Shown piece by piece: positions 45,960-54,083 of a stretch of DNA of 64,000 bases. The stretch's first letter is position 1, and each line of letters opens with the position of its first letter. The translations under genes and the position numbers were made by a program. Origin of the DNA: Vibrio gallaecicus (lineage in GTDB: Bacteria > Pseudomonadota > Gammaproteobacteria > Enterobacterales > Vibrionaceae). Below the pieces are notes generated by a model that did not search any database, was not told where the DNA came from, and was given only the letters and a program-made list of their open reading frames with translations. The stretch is taken from NCBI RefSeq assembly GCF_024347495.1, contig NZ_AP025491.1, forward strand, positions 682,001 through 746,000. The letters run 5' to 3'.

Positions 45960-47580
45960 TAACCCTGCACAAGAGCCACTACATGGTCACTCGCTATTCA
46001 CCGCTGAGCAGGTGGAATGGATTGATTCAATCAAGCTACCACAGCGGCTTCTCTTGTTGAGTGCAACGGAATTTGATGACCAGTTTTTAACTTTGACTAG
46101 CGATTGGCGATACCGTTTTTCTGGTGCAAACAAAGCCATCTTGTTTGCATCCGGTAAGAACTTCCGTGCTCTATCTTCATCTTCAATCAAGTTGCTTAAG
46201 CATCTGACAGTTGAATACATAAAAGAGAACTCTGCAAGTGGTGCCAACTGGTTTGCGGAAGGTTTAGCGAGGGTATTTTCGGAACTTGAGTCTGTTTCTC
46301 GTGAGAGCCTAATTGCCAAATTAAGGGAGCTAGTTGCTAAGGTTGACCGCAATGCGTCAGACAACAGCCATTTCTATTACACGCTCAATGCCCTTCGTAC
46401 ACTGGAGCGTCGTAATTTCTTTAAAAGCACTGGTGACAAAGGTGACCTTGAGGATTTGTTGCTGGAAGTACCTCGACCTAGGAATCCGCACTGGGGTCGG
46501 TATCAGAACCTAGACCTCGTTATTCCAGATGAAGTAAGCCTGATGATCGAGAACGGCGTTCAGCTATGGGCGTCAAAACTATGCCCGAAACTGGAGACTA
46601 AAGAGGCTAAGGTCAAGCATCTTGAGAAGGTCAAAAAAGTCGCAAAAATCGATGTCTTAAGAGATTGTATCATCACTGGCATCGTCTATTACGTTGGAGC
46701 GCGACCAGTTCAAATCGGAAAGATGGCTGGAGGTGACTATGTAGTAGACACCATGAATGAACATGGAATGCGTTATTCATTACTTGTGCCTTATGCAAAG
46801 AAGTCGAAATTGACTATTGACCGGGTTCGTATCGCTGTTCCTGAAGAGCTTGGGAAGCTGATCACCCTGTACAAGTACCTTGAGAAAATTGGGGATGAAG
46901 ACCCGCTATTCCCTACTAAGCTATCTTCGACTCCGATGGTTGATAAATCGATTAAGAGTATGCTGCTTAAGTTCTCCCCTAAGGAAATTCAGGAGGCTGT
47001 AAAAAACGAAGACTACAAACTGCCCGTTTATACCGCTAGTCTCTTTCGCCATAACGTGGGTCATTCTATGGCGATGAATGGTTCAAGTGCTGCTGAGATT
47101 GCGTATATCTTAGGACATTCCAACTACGTCGTTGCCGACAAATACATTGCAGCTACCCCCGAAATGGCTGACATCCGAGAGATGGCACTGGGTCGAAACC
47201 CTGTGTTCAAAAACATGATTGCGCTGGCATTGACTGGCAACCTAGTCCACAACACTAAGTGGAAAGGTCGTCGGGTTGCTGCCTCTATCGGCGGCAAGCT
47301 ACATCACCATATTGGCGGGTGCAATTACGAAGAAAACATCTGCCCATTCTCCCAAGGTCGTGGGTGCTATGGATGCCTGTACTTTATGCCCTTCACTGAC
47401 GGTGAGCACGAGGAAGTACTCGATTCATTCTTTGACGAGATTGATGAAGTCCGTCACGTAGCTGACGACACAGGTCAAGTACACCACCCACTGATGACTG
47501 AATTGGTTCGCAGGAAAGACCATGTGATTCAGGTAATTGCTCGTATTAAAATGGTTCAGGCTAAGGAAGAGATCGAATAA
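45916..47580 (+). CDS. tfp: Tyrosine-recombinase-fold protein (Tfp) of an SE-type element
   Basis: 554 residues with the recombinase fold but an altered active site. Arg263 (GARPVQIGKM), Arg378 (LFRHNVGHS), His401 (LGHSN) and Tyr410 (DKYIAA) are present. The His expected three residues before Arg378 is Ser375. A cysteine cluster near the end (Cys469, Cys476, Cys484, Cys487) looks like a metal site. This fits the accessory, possibly non-catalytic, Tfp role. The start is one of four closely spaced ATGs from 45916 on. Confidence 0.75.
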   Translation: MMDMMKTSHSTYSINNPAQEPLHGHSLFTAEQVEWIDSIKLPQRLLLLSATEFDDQFLTLTSDWRYRFSGANKAILFASGKNFRALSSSSIKLLKHLTVEYIKENSASGANWFAEGLARVFSELESVSRESLIAKLRELVAKVDRNASDNSHFYYTLNALRTLERRNFFKSTGDKGDLEDLLLEVPRPRNPHWGRYQNLDLVIPDEVSLMIENGVQLWASKLCPKLETKEAKVKHLEKVKKVAKIDVLRDCIITGIVYYVGARPVQIGKMAGGDYVVDTMNEHGMRYSLLVPYAKKSKLTIDRVRIAVPEELGKLITLYKYLEKIGDEDPLFPTKLSSTPMVDKSIKSMLLKFSPKEIQEAVKNEDYKLPVYTASLFRHNVGHSMAMNGSSAAEIAYILGHSNYVVADKYIAATPEMADIREMALGRNPVFKNMIALALTGNLVHNTKWKGRRVAASIGGKLHHHIGGCNYEENICPFSQGRGCYGCLYFMPFTDGEHEEVLDSFFDEIDEVRHVADDTGQVHHPLMTELVRRKDHVIQVIARIKMVQAKEEIE

Positions 47581-50163
47581 ATGGCTCTGGAAATTAAAGT
47601 AATAAATAACAAGCACGCAAAGAACCTTGTTGCCTACGTGGACAAACACAAAACGGCATTTCATGAGCGCCTTGAAGCCTACAATGCGGTTGGAGACTTG
47701 GACTGGGATGCAGCGTCTTGGCACTTTGGTGAAAAAGGTGTTGCGTGGCTAAAAGAAACCAAAGACCACGGCTTTAAATGGAGTGAAGTATCAAATCGCG
47801 TTAAAGGACTCACTAAAATGGAAATCTCTAAAGATTTTCAGGACTTTATGCGTGCTTACCACATGCATCAGGTTGTGATTTCCAGCGGTTTACCATCAGG
47901 TTCAACTCTAGATAAGCCATTGCAGATCATGAAGCGTTGGTACTGGGAAATGGTTACAGAAACGGGTCAAACGCACCCTATGTACCTCACTGCCGATATC
48001 ATTCATGCTGCTATGGATCGCCATAAAGACAACTCAAAAAGCGCCCCTAACGTCAGTGACTATTGCGACGTTGCCGTAAATATTATCAAACTTCTTCGGA
48101 AGTATGATTTATTCATGGTGAATATTGAAGTCGAAAATAAGCACCCTTGCCGTAGCTCCTCTGTTGGGACAAAGGAAAAGAAGAAGGCTTCCGAATTAAG
48201 TCCAGACGACACCCCTGACAAAAAGCTGATTTCCATCCGTGCATTCATGGCTGTTATTGAGCTGATGGCACTGGCAGAAAACGACTATCAGCGCATCTTT
48301 TACAACATGTTGCTACTTTGCATCATCTGTGGCTTCCGCTTCCAAGAAGTCATGTCGATGAACATGGATTCATTGGTTAAAAGGGATATCACCGAAGAAA
48401 GTAAGCGTCAGCACGCCATTGACCAAGGTTGGCCTACTTACAAACTAGGTATTGAATACCTTGGTGCAAAAAAAGCAGGTTGGCGAATTCATTGGCTGGC
48501 ACCGACCTCTTACCCAGTGGTTGAGATGATTTATAAGCAGGTGGAAGAACTGACCTATGGTTTCCGTGAGACCATCAAAGCCTTTAGAGAATCTGACTTC
48601 ACCAACTTCTTGCCTAGTAAAATCGTAGAGCTTTCGGAAGACCTGATTGAATGCCGTGAACTCTATGACATCATGTTTACTGGTACAGGCGGTCGTCGTA
48701 ATGTGCTCTATAAATCTATCAGCGTTTCTATGGAATCATGGGCTGGTTACAAACCGATTGTGAGTGGTGAAACGGAGAAATTTAACGTTCAAGGTAAATA
48801 TTTTACCAAAGAACAATTAAATGATTATGTTTACCAGCGCTATGCCCAAACCAAGAACTTCACTAAGGGGCACCAATGTGTGTTGTCGCTAAAAGACAGT
48901 GGTGACTGGGAGCATTTCAACTACGAAGATTTAATGTTCATTATGCCGGAAGGTGCTTTTGGTATTGGGCAAGATTTTGTTTCGTTACAGAACATAGTTC
49001 CTCTGGATGAACATGCCGTTGAGGCATGGCTAGGCGGTGCCAATAACCGTAAATCTCTCTTCGACTACTTCAACTTGTTTGAAGATGACGGTTCTCGTAT
49101 CCAACTGAAAAAGCATGTGCCAAGGCATAACATCAATACCTTCTTGGCTATCGCAGGTGTGACTGACCATATTCAAGCCATCTTGATGGGTCGTGTTGAT
49201 ATCACCCAGAACAAGCATTACCAACACCAAGCACAATCGCAGTCTTATCAGACAGCCTCATTAGCAATGTCCATGCTTGAGAAAGCATATGATGAAGGCA
49301 AAAATGCTCTTGCAAAAGAAAACCAGTTGTCTCTATTTGATGCTGATGGAGAGCCTGAACCTCGCCCAAAACCATCGGTTTCTGCTGTTCAAGAACCTCC
49401 AAGGACTGAGGTTAGTCGCCGGATGTCAGCTCTTGCTAAATCAGCTATGCCAACGAAGAACACTGGTGTCGCCAACGTTAAAGCATCAACCTCAATGGCG
49501 ATAAATCCAAAACTAAGCGTGGAGCACAACCTTAAACAAAACATGCAGACCTTTGGCGAAACTACTGACGAAGTAGCTCACTATATCGCAGGTGCAATGT
49601 CGGATAAGTTCCTCCCTGAACTTAAAGCTGCCCACGAAAAACTAGTAGCACAAGGCATGGCGGAAAAGGCGAAGGAACTGCTGGAGCGACATGCAAAACT
49701 ACACCCTTTAGGGTTTGGTGCTTGTACGCGTGACGTAGCACGCTGGGGCTGCCCTCATGCCGTGAAATGTCAGTCAGGGTTGCCTTGTGGGTACTTCACC
49801 CTTACAGGACGTTTGGGTGAAGCTGAGGAAGCATCTCGGCGTCTGGCTATCAAGCAAGCCGAGGTTATTGAGCTTCGTAAATTCGCTGAAGCTGACCCTA
49901 ATTTCAAATTGGCTCTGGAAGAACAAGAAGAGGCTCTGGTTGTGCTGGAAGCTCTGGAAGCAGACGCCATCGAGGCTCAAAGCGCCAAGAAACTAGTAGA
50001 TCTCATGTCAGACGACAAAGACAACCCGCTAGGCCGAATCATGGCGCGAATTAATGAACAAATGCTAATTGGTAAAACCCCGAAAACCCTTGCCGACCTG
50101 TTCTTCATCGAACAAAAACGCTTGGAGAGAGATGCAGCCCAGAAGGAATCAAATAATGGCTAA
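47581..50163 (+). CDS. intB: Large tyrosine recombinase IntB of an SE-type element
   Basis: 860 residues starting directly after the tfp stop (TAAATG). Catalytic positions: Arg253 (IICGFRFQEV), His512 and Arg515 (KKHVPRHNINT), the MGR at ~538 and Tyr547 (NKHYQHQ). Residues ~620-700 form a variable linker. A Cys/His cluster follows (FGACTRDVARWGCPHAVKCQ and GLPCGYF), then a long coiled coil to the C-terminus. The cluster echoes the one in Tfp. Confidence 0.8.
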   Translation: MALEIKVINNKHAKNLVAYVDKHKTAFHERLEAYNAVGDLDWDAASWHFGEKGVAWLKETKDHGFKWSEVSNRVKGLTKMEISKDFQDFMRAYHMHQVVISSGLPSGSTLDKPLQIMKRWYWEMVTETGQTHPMYLTADIIHAAMDRHKDNSKSAPNVSDYCDVAVNIIKLLRKYDLFMVNIEVENKHPCRSSSVGTKEKKKASELSPDDTPDKKLISIRAFMAVIELMALAENDYQRIFYNMLLLCIICGFRFQEVMSMNMDSLVKRDITEESKRQHAIDQGWPTYKLGIEYLGAKKAGWRIHWLAPTSYPVVEMIYKQVEELTYGFRETIKAFRESDFTNFLPSKIVELSEDLIECRELYDIMFTGTGGRRNVLYKSISVSMESWAGYKPIVSGETEKFNVQGKYFTKEQLNDYVYQRYAQTKNFTKGHQCVLSLKDSGDWEHFNYEDLMFIMPEGAFGIGQDFVSLQNIVPLDEHAVEAWLGGANNRKSLFDYFNLFEDDGSRIQLKKHVPRHNINTFLAIAGVTDHIQAILMGRVDITQNKHYQHQAQSQSYQTASLAMSMLEKAYDEGKNALAKENQLSLFDADGEPEPRPKPSVSAVQEPPRTEVSRRMSALAKSAMPTKNTGVANVKASTSMAINPKLSVEHNLKQNMQTFGETTDEVAHYIAGAMSDKFLPELKAAHEKLVAQGMAEKAKELLERHAKLHPLGFGACTRDVARWGCPHAVKCQSGLPCGYFTLTGRLGEAEEASRRLAIKQAEVIELRKFAEADPNFKLALEEQEEALVVLEALEADAIEAQSAKKLVDLMSDDKDNPLGRIMARINEQMLIGKTPKTLADLFFIEQKRLERDAAQKESNNG

Positions 50164-50656
50164 AGTACCACGTACTCGTAATGCAGATGACAAAGTGATT
50201 CAGGGTAAAGAGCTTGATGCCTACATCAAAGCTGAGCTGCAAGCGATGGTGCGTGAGGGGCTTGAAAAGTCCCCCATTCAGCCATCAACACTCCATGCAC
50301 GCCTGAAGGCTAAAGGTATTATCAAGGGCGGGGTCAGCACCCTGAGTACCCGTAGAGTTATTATCAATGAATACAAACTTCGCCAGCATAACAACCATGA
50401 GGATGGAAAGCGCGAATTGACTGCTGACGAAAGAATCATGTTAGCTCAAGGACGAACTGGAGCCGCCTACATCAGTAAGGCTGACCGTCTCGATAGTGCG
50501 CTTAAAGACTACAAGGCGCGTTATGAGCGTAATATTTTAGCTGTCGCAGACATCATTGAATATGTTGACTCCCACCTTCCAGTTAGTGTTGAGACCTTAC
50601 TTGCAGAGGATCTTATTCGTGAGTTGAGAGTATATGGTAAGGGAAATGAAAAATGA
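50156..50656 (+). CDS. srap: SE-associated recombination auxiliary protein (Srap-like)
   Basis: 166 residues from the ATG at 50156, which overlaps the intB end by eight bases and has AAGGA nearby; the frame is open upstream inside intB. Basic and helical (KVPRTRNADDKVIQGKELDA, STLSTRRVIINEYKLRQHNN), consistent with a DNA-binding accessory protein. Identification rests on its position as the fourth gene after intA-tfp-intB. Confidence 0.65.
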   Translation: MAKVPRTRNADDKVIQGKELDAYIKAELQAMVREGLEKSPIQPSTLHARLKAKGIIKGGVSTLSTRRVIINEYKLRQHNNHEDGKRELTADERIMLAQGRTGAAYISKADRLDSALKDYKARYERNILAVADIIEYVDSHLPVSVETLLAEDLIRELRVYGKGNEK

Positions 50657-50729
50657 TGGAAAATGGTTCAATTGTTTACGTAGTCCATAACTGAATGTAT
50701 TTAACAATAGTTTGATTTACCATAAAGTA

Positions 50730-50775
50730 GGTAATCACCATTATTTAAACTATCGTCTAAATAATGGTGATTACC
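50730..50775. repeat. Perfect 18-bp inverted repeat after srap
   Basis: GGTAATCACCATTATTTA and its exact reverse complement are separated by 10 bases. There is no T run afterwards, so a recombination, replication or regulatory site is as likely as a terminator. Confidence 0.85.
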
Positions 50776-51106
50776 GCTCAAAAACTTACTCAGTTGGTGC
50801 ATTTTTGGTAGTTTCAATCCGAGGAATTGAGAAACTTAGCGCGCTCTTTTTTGTTTATCCACAACCAAATTATGAACAGTATAACCGCCCTCTTTATCCA
50901 TTCATTATCTTTTCTTTGTGACAATGTAACGTTATTGCGCTGAGAGTTTTCAAATTACGCTAGTGTGTTGGAATCTAGAACAGATCATTCTTGAGCGCTA
51001 ACTTTTTCGAGAATTGGTTAACCAAAAAGGTGTTAAAGATATCGATATAACAAAAAGCGTGGCGCTATTTGGAGCATGTCTTTTACGTTGTACTAGTTGC
51101 TTTGAT
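50776..51106. other. Intergenic region downstream of srap
   Basis: About 330 bases without a convincing gene. It contains several GCGC-containing stretches (near 50840, 50938, 50997 and 51063) but no clear repeat unit. Confidence 0.4.
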
Positions 51107-51640
51107 TTATGGTTGATTATTCTTGTTGATTAGTCTCAGGGTTTTGTTTCTAACGTTTAACTTTGCCACGAGAGAAGATGCTTTATTGTTGGCCTCATTG
51201 TACAACGGAGTTAACAATGGCTTTAACTTAACAGAGCGTTCCATCAGTAAATTGTACTCATCAACTTCTGTAAGGGCTGCGGCCAACTCGAATTCAATCT
51301 CTGCTCTCTCTTTTTCTAGTTCCTCAAGGAGGCTTATCTCTCTCTTTTTATTCGGATATCTTCTGCGCTTCGTTAAAATAAAGAAAGCATCATAGAACTT
51401 TAAAGATTTACGGTAGATGCGGTGGCAACCATAACCTTTGCCGGTTAAAAGCCCTGCAATTTCGAGCTTTTTCAGTTCCCTACTTATAAATGCCCTCATA
51501 GCTGGTTGCTCTTCCCCGACCCTTGTAGAACGAATCGTAAACTCTCTTCTTATTTCTCGAACAGAAATTTCATACATAGCTCTAGGGAAAAGAATTTCAT
51601 ATATATCTTTATTTATTCGATATTTGTTAGATTTTTTCAT
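51107..51640 (-). CDS. Winged-helix-like protein with C-terminal coiled coil
   Basis: 177 residues. The first ~75 (EISVREIRREFTIRSTR, AFISRELKKLEIAGLLTGKGYGCHRIY) look like a winged helix with Arg/Lys-rich recognition surface. Residues ~100-175 form a coiled coil (LLEELEKERAEIEFELAAAL). No family recognised. Divergent from the XRE gene at 51730, sharing a 90-base control region. Confidence 0.55.
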   Translation of the reverse strand: MKKSNKYRINKDIYEILFPRAMYEISVREIRREFTIRSTRVGEEQPAMRAFISRELKKLEIAGLLTGKGYGCHRIYRKSLKFYDAFFILTKRRRYPNKKREISLLEELEKERAEIEFELAAALTEVDEYNLLMERSVKLKPLLTPLYNEANNKASSLVAKLNVRNKTLRLINKNNQP

Positions 51641-51665
51641 GGGAGTATCAGGATTTATAATTATG

Positions 51666-51728
51666 CGGATTATAGTCCGTGGTTATCTTGGCTTCAAGGG
51701 TGGATAGTCTTTCATTTTTCGGATTATA
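51666..51728. promoter_or_regulatory. Operator-like repeats between divergent regulators
   Basis: CGGATTATA occurs at 51666 and again at 51720, directly before the XRE start codon. The first copy is part of the palindrome-like CGGATTATAGTCCG. The arrangement suggests autoregulation by the XRE protein. Confidence 0.55.
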
Positions 51729-51729
51729 A

Positions 51730-51936
51730 ATGAAAGATATAGCAAAGCATTTTGGTAGGAATCTTAAAGCTGTGAGAAAAGAGCGAGGAATCTCGCAGGA
51801 TAAACTCGCCCTCTTGGCCGACATCGATCGCAGTTATGTTGGAAGAATTGAGAGAGGTGAAGTGAACGTTACGCTAGAGAAAGTCTATCAACTATCTGAA
51901 GTGCTAGATTGTGATCTTAATGATCTACTTCCATAA
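51730..51936 (+). CDS. XRE-family regulator resembling restriction controller (C) proteins
   Basis: 68 residues, a single helix-turn-helix domain (LKAVRKERGISQDKLALLADIDRSYVGRIERGEVNVTL). The compact size and IDRSYVGRIERGEVN block resemble the C proteins that time expression of restriction-modification genes. Here no methyltransferase lies adjacent; it probably regulates element genes. Transcript appears nearly leaderless, with the operator touching the start codon. Confidence 0.82.
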   Translation: MKDIAKHFGRNLKAVRKERGISQDKLALLADIDRSYVGRIERGEVNVTLEKVYQLSEVLDCDLNDLLP

Positions 51937-52099
51937 TATTATTAGTTGATCTGTCAGAGTTAAAAAGAGCCTAATGGTTGTGCTCGAAGCAGCTTGAGTT
52001 TAAAAATGTCTTGTAGAGTGTCAATGTGTGTGGGGTGCCGATCATTGATAATTTGGTTTAGTATTCTTACTAAAGCAATCTAGTAAAGTAGAGTTTAAA

Positions 52100-52576
52100 T
52101 TGAATACAAAACGCGCCCCCTCTCCTGAGTATCAAATCACACCAGAAATTTTTGTGCGCAATGCATGGGATATGGACTTTAGAATATCTACTGCAGACTC
52201 CTCAGCACTTCCTCCTGGTTTCATAAAAAACACAACATCACTAGCTGAAAAGGAAGGTATCATCGTTCACTCTTTAGACTTTTCTGAGTACGAATCGGCA
52301 GTAGCCGCATTAACCGCAAAAGAAAATTCACGTTTCCTTGAAGCCATTGAAAATGATGGAGGCAATAAATCATTACTATGGTTTGTAAATTGCGATTCGC
52401 TTGCACCTTTGAACGTTGATATAACCTATTCCCTTCGTACTGTATTGACGACACGAATAGGAAGTAACACCCAGTCAGTATTCATTTCTACTAAGGCATC
52501 ATTATTAATGATGTTCGCTAACCCCGAAGCACCTTTTTACCAAAGTCACTTTAGACTAACGGGATATAGTAGTTAA
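52100..52576 (+). CDS. Uncharacterised 158-residue protein
   Basis: Soluble, slightly acidic, no recognised family. Features are NAWDMDFRISTADSSALPPG and LLWFVNCDSLAPLNVDITY. No membrane segment or signal. It is separated from the graspetide operon by 203 bases containing that operon's probable promoter, so it may or may not belong with it. The start may be TTG or GTG-type; the first codon in the frame at 52100 is TTG. Confidence 0.5.
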   Translation: MNTKRAPSPEYQITPEIFVRNAWDMDFRISTADSSALPPGFIKNTTSLAEKEGIIVHSLDFSEYESAVAALTAKENSRFLEAIENDGGNKSLLWFVNCDSLAPLNVDITYSLRTVLTTRIGSNTQSVFISTKASLLMMFANPEAPFYQSHFRLTGYSS

Positions 52577-52779
52577 CGGCGGGAAAGCCTATCTAGAAAA
52601 ATTCAAAAATAGAACCGACAAAACTTAGTATGATATTCACTGAAAGTGTCCTTAAACTAAATTACGAAATTGATTTAGAAATACCTTTTATGCGCACCAC
52701 GTTTCATGCTAGCTTGACGATAAAAATCAAGTAGCACTGCTGCTGAAATAATCTTCGTAAACATTCCTAAGGAACATCT

Positions 52780-53133
52780 ATGTTAGATACCCATAAGCCG
52801 TTTATTCTTAACTACGCAACAGAAAGAGTTCATTCAGATGTTCCATCTTTAGGTGGGCACTACTGCGAAAACGAACATATGTGGGTTGATAACGAATCCA
52901 AGACGCCAATTATAAATCTAGTTGATAGAAATCACCCTGAATTAGTCACAAAAACAGACGTTCAAATTGAAAGCGATGATCAGTCCTACGCTTTTGAATT
53001 GCTGACAAAAACCAAAGTTCAAGATGAGAGTGATGACAATGATATTAGGTTATGCCATTTAAACGAGCTTCTCACTAAAACAGCAGTGATGCAAGAAAGC
53101 GACGATAACTCCTACAGTTTTGGTATGTTATGA
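52780..53133 (+). CDS. Graspetide precursor peptide with three core repeats
   Basis: 117 residues behind AAGGAAC. The leader covers residues 1-53 and includes aromatic-rich YATERVHSDV and CENEHMWVDNES. Three core repeats follow at residues 54-67, 73-86 and 96-109. Each has the pattern Glu-Leu-x-Thr-Lys-Thr-x-Val-x-x-Glu-Ser-Asp-Asp. Paired Thr donors followed by Glu/Asp acceptors are what omega-ester (graspetide) formation needs, and the ligase gene overlaps by four bases. The product should have repeated small macrolactone or macrolactam rings. Confidence 0.82.
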   Translation: MLDTHKPFILNYATERVHSDVPSLGGHYCENEHMWVDNESKTPIINLVDRNHPELVTKTDVQIESDDQSYAFELLTKTKVQDESDDNDIRLCHLNELLTKTAVMQESDDNSYSFGML

Positions 53134-54083
53134 TTCTTTTAGTTACTAATAAGCGAGATCTAACTACTGACTATGTTGTCAGAGAACTGAAGCTTAGAGG
53201 TGTTTCATATGTTAGGCTTAACACAGAGACACTAAATGAGCATAGGTGTTCTATCGGTTATGACTCGATAGATGATTGGAAAATTGGTGATATCAACGGT
53301 AAGAAAGTCACCTCTGCTTACTTTAGAAGACCCTGCCCTACAACAACTTCTCACCCCACACTAACTGAAGGGGAATCAGAGTACTTAGATATGGAATGGC
53401 TATCATTTCTTAAGAGCATTTATTATCGGCTTGATAGAAAGTGGTTAAGCTCTCCTACCAACATAGCTTTAGCTGAAGATAAGCCAAGACAGCTATTATT
53501 AGCAAGTTCTCTTGGTTTCAACGTACCACAAGGTATTATTACTAATGATGTTTTTACAGTTATGGCGAGAACAGCGAATGAAAACCTCATAGCCAAGCCA
53601 TTGAGACAAGCACTTTTAAAGGAAAAGAATGAAAGTGTTGTTTTCACTAGCCAGATACCAACACTTACACCTGAGTATGACGAATCAATAGGTTTTGCTC
53701 CCTCCATATATCAACAAGAGATTTCAAAAAAATATGATGTTCGCGTAACTGTAGTTGGCGATAAAGTGTTTCCTGTAGCAATTTGGTCACAAACATCTGA
53801 AAAAACAAAAGTTGACTGGCGTCAAGGTGGAAGAATTGATCTGCTCCACGAGCATATAGATATACCAGATGATTTGAAAATGAAATGTATCAGGCTAGTT
53901 AGATCTTTGAACCTGAGGTTTGGTGCTATCGATTTGGTATGTGACTTGGATGGAGTTTATTGGTTTCTTGAGATTAACCCCAATGGCCAGTGGGCTTGGA
54001 TTGAGAATCAGACTAAGTTGCCAATTGCGTCATCCATCGTTCACGAGTTAATGAAAATTAGTGAGTATAATTATGAATCTTGA
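53130..54083 (+). CDS. ATP-grasp macrocyclase of a graspetide cluster (MvdD-like)
   Basis: 317 residues. The N-terminal domain (MILLVTNKRDLTTDYVVREL) is followed by the ATP-grasp fold: NENLIAKPLRQALL carries the ATP-binding Lys, then QEISKKYDVRVTVVGDKVF, and IDLVCD and FLEINPNGQWAWIE carry the metal-binding acid and Asn residues. EINP(N/S)GQW is the signature of microviridin-type ligases. It should activate side-chain carboxylates of the precursor and join them to Thr or Lys. Start ATG overlaps the precursor stop (ATGA). Confidence 0.9.
   Translation: MILLVTNKRDLTTDYVVRELKLRGVSYVRLNTETLNEHRCSIGYDSIDDWKIGDINGKKVTSAYFRRPCPTTTSHPTLTEGESEYLDMEWLSFLKSIYYRLDRKWLSSPTNIALAEDKPRQLLLASSLGFNVPQGIITNDVFTVMARTANENLIAKPLRQALLKEKNESVVFTSQIPTLTPEYDESIGFAPSIYQQEISKKYDVRVTVVGDKVFPVAIWSQTSEKTKVDWRQGGRIDLLHEHIDIPDDLKMKCIRLVRSLNLRFGAIDLVCDLDGVYWFLEINPNGQWAWIENQTKLPIASSIVHELMKISEYNYES

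Larger units (their letters stand above)
44313..50656 (+). mobile_element. SE-type integration module (intA-tfp-intB-srap)
   Basis: Four tightly packed rightward genes: three tyrosine-recombinase-fold proteins of increasing size and a small accessory protein, with 44-, 0- and 8-base junctions. This order is what I recall for strand-biased circularizing integrative elements (SE) first described in Vibrio. The right end of the element was not found with confidence; the cargo could reach to about 59.9 kb. Confidence 0.75.

Noticed and set aside
50712..50921. Open frame of 69 codons after srap
   Set aside because: It starts in and reads through the perfect inverted repeat, has no good ribosome site and shows no protein-like pattern.
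50830..51090. GCGC-containing stretches suggesting an integron attC site
   Set aside because: No conserved inverse-core and core sites or folded arms of an attC could be laid out.
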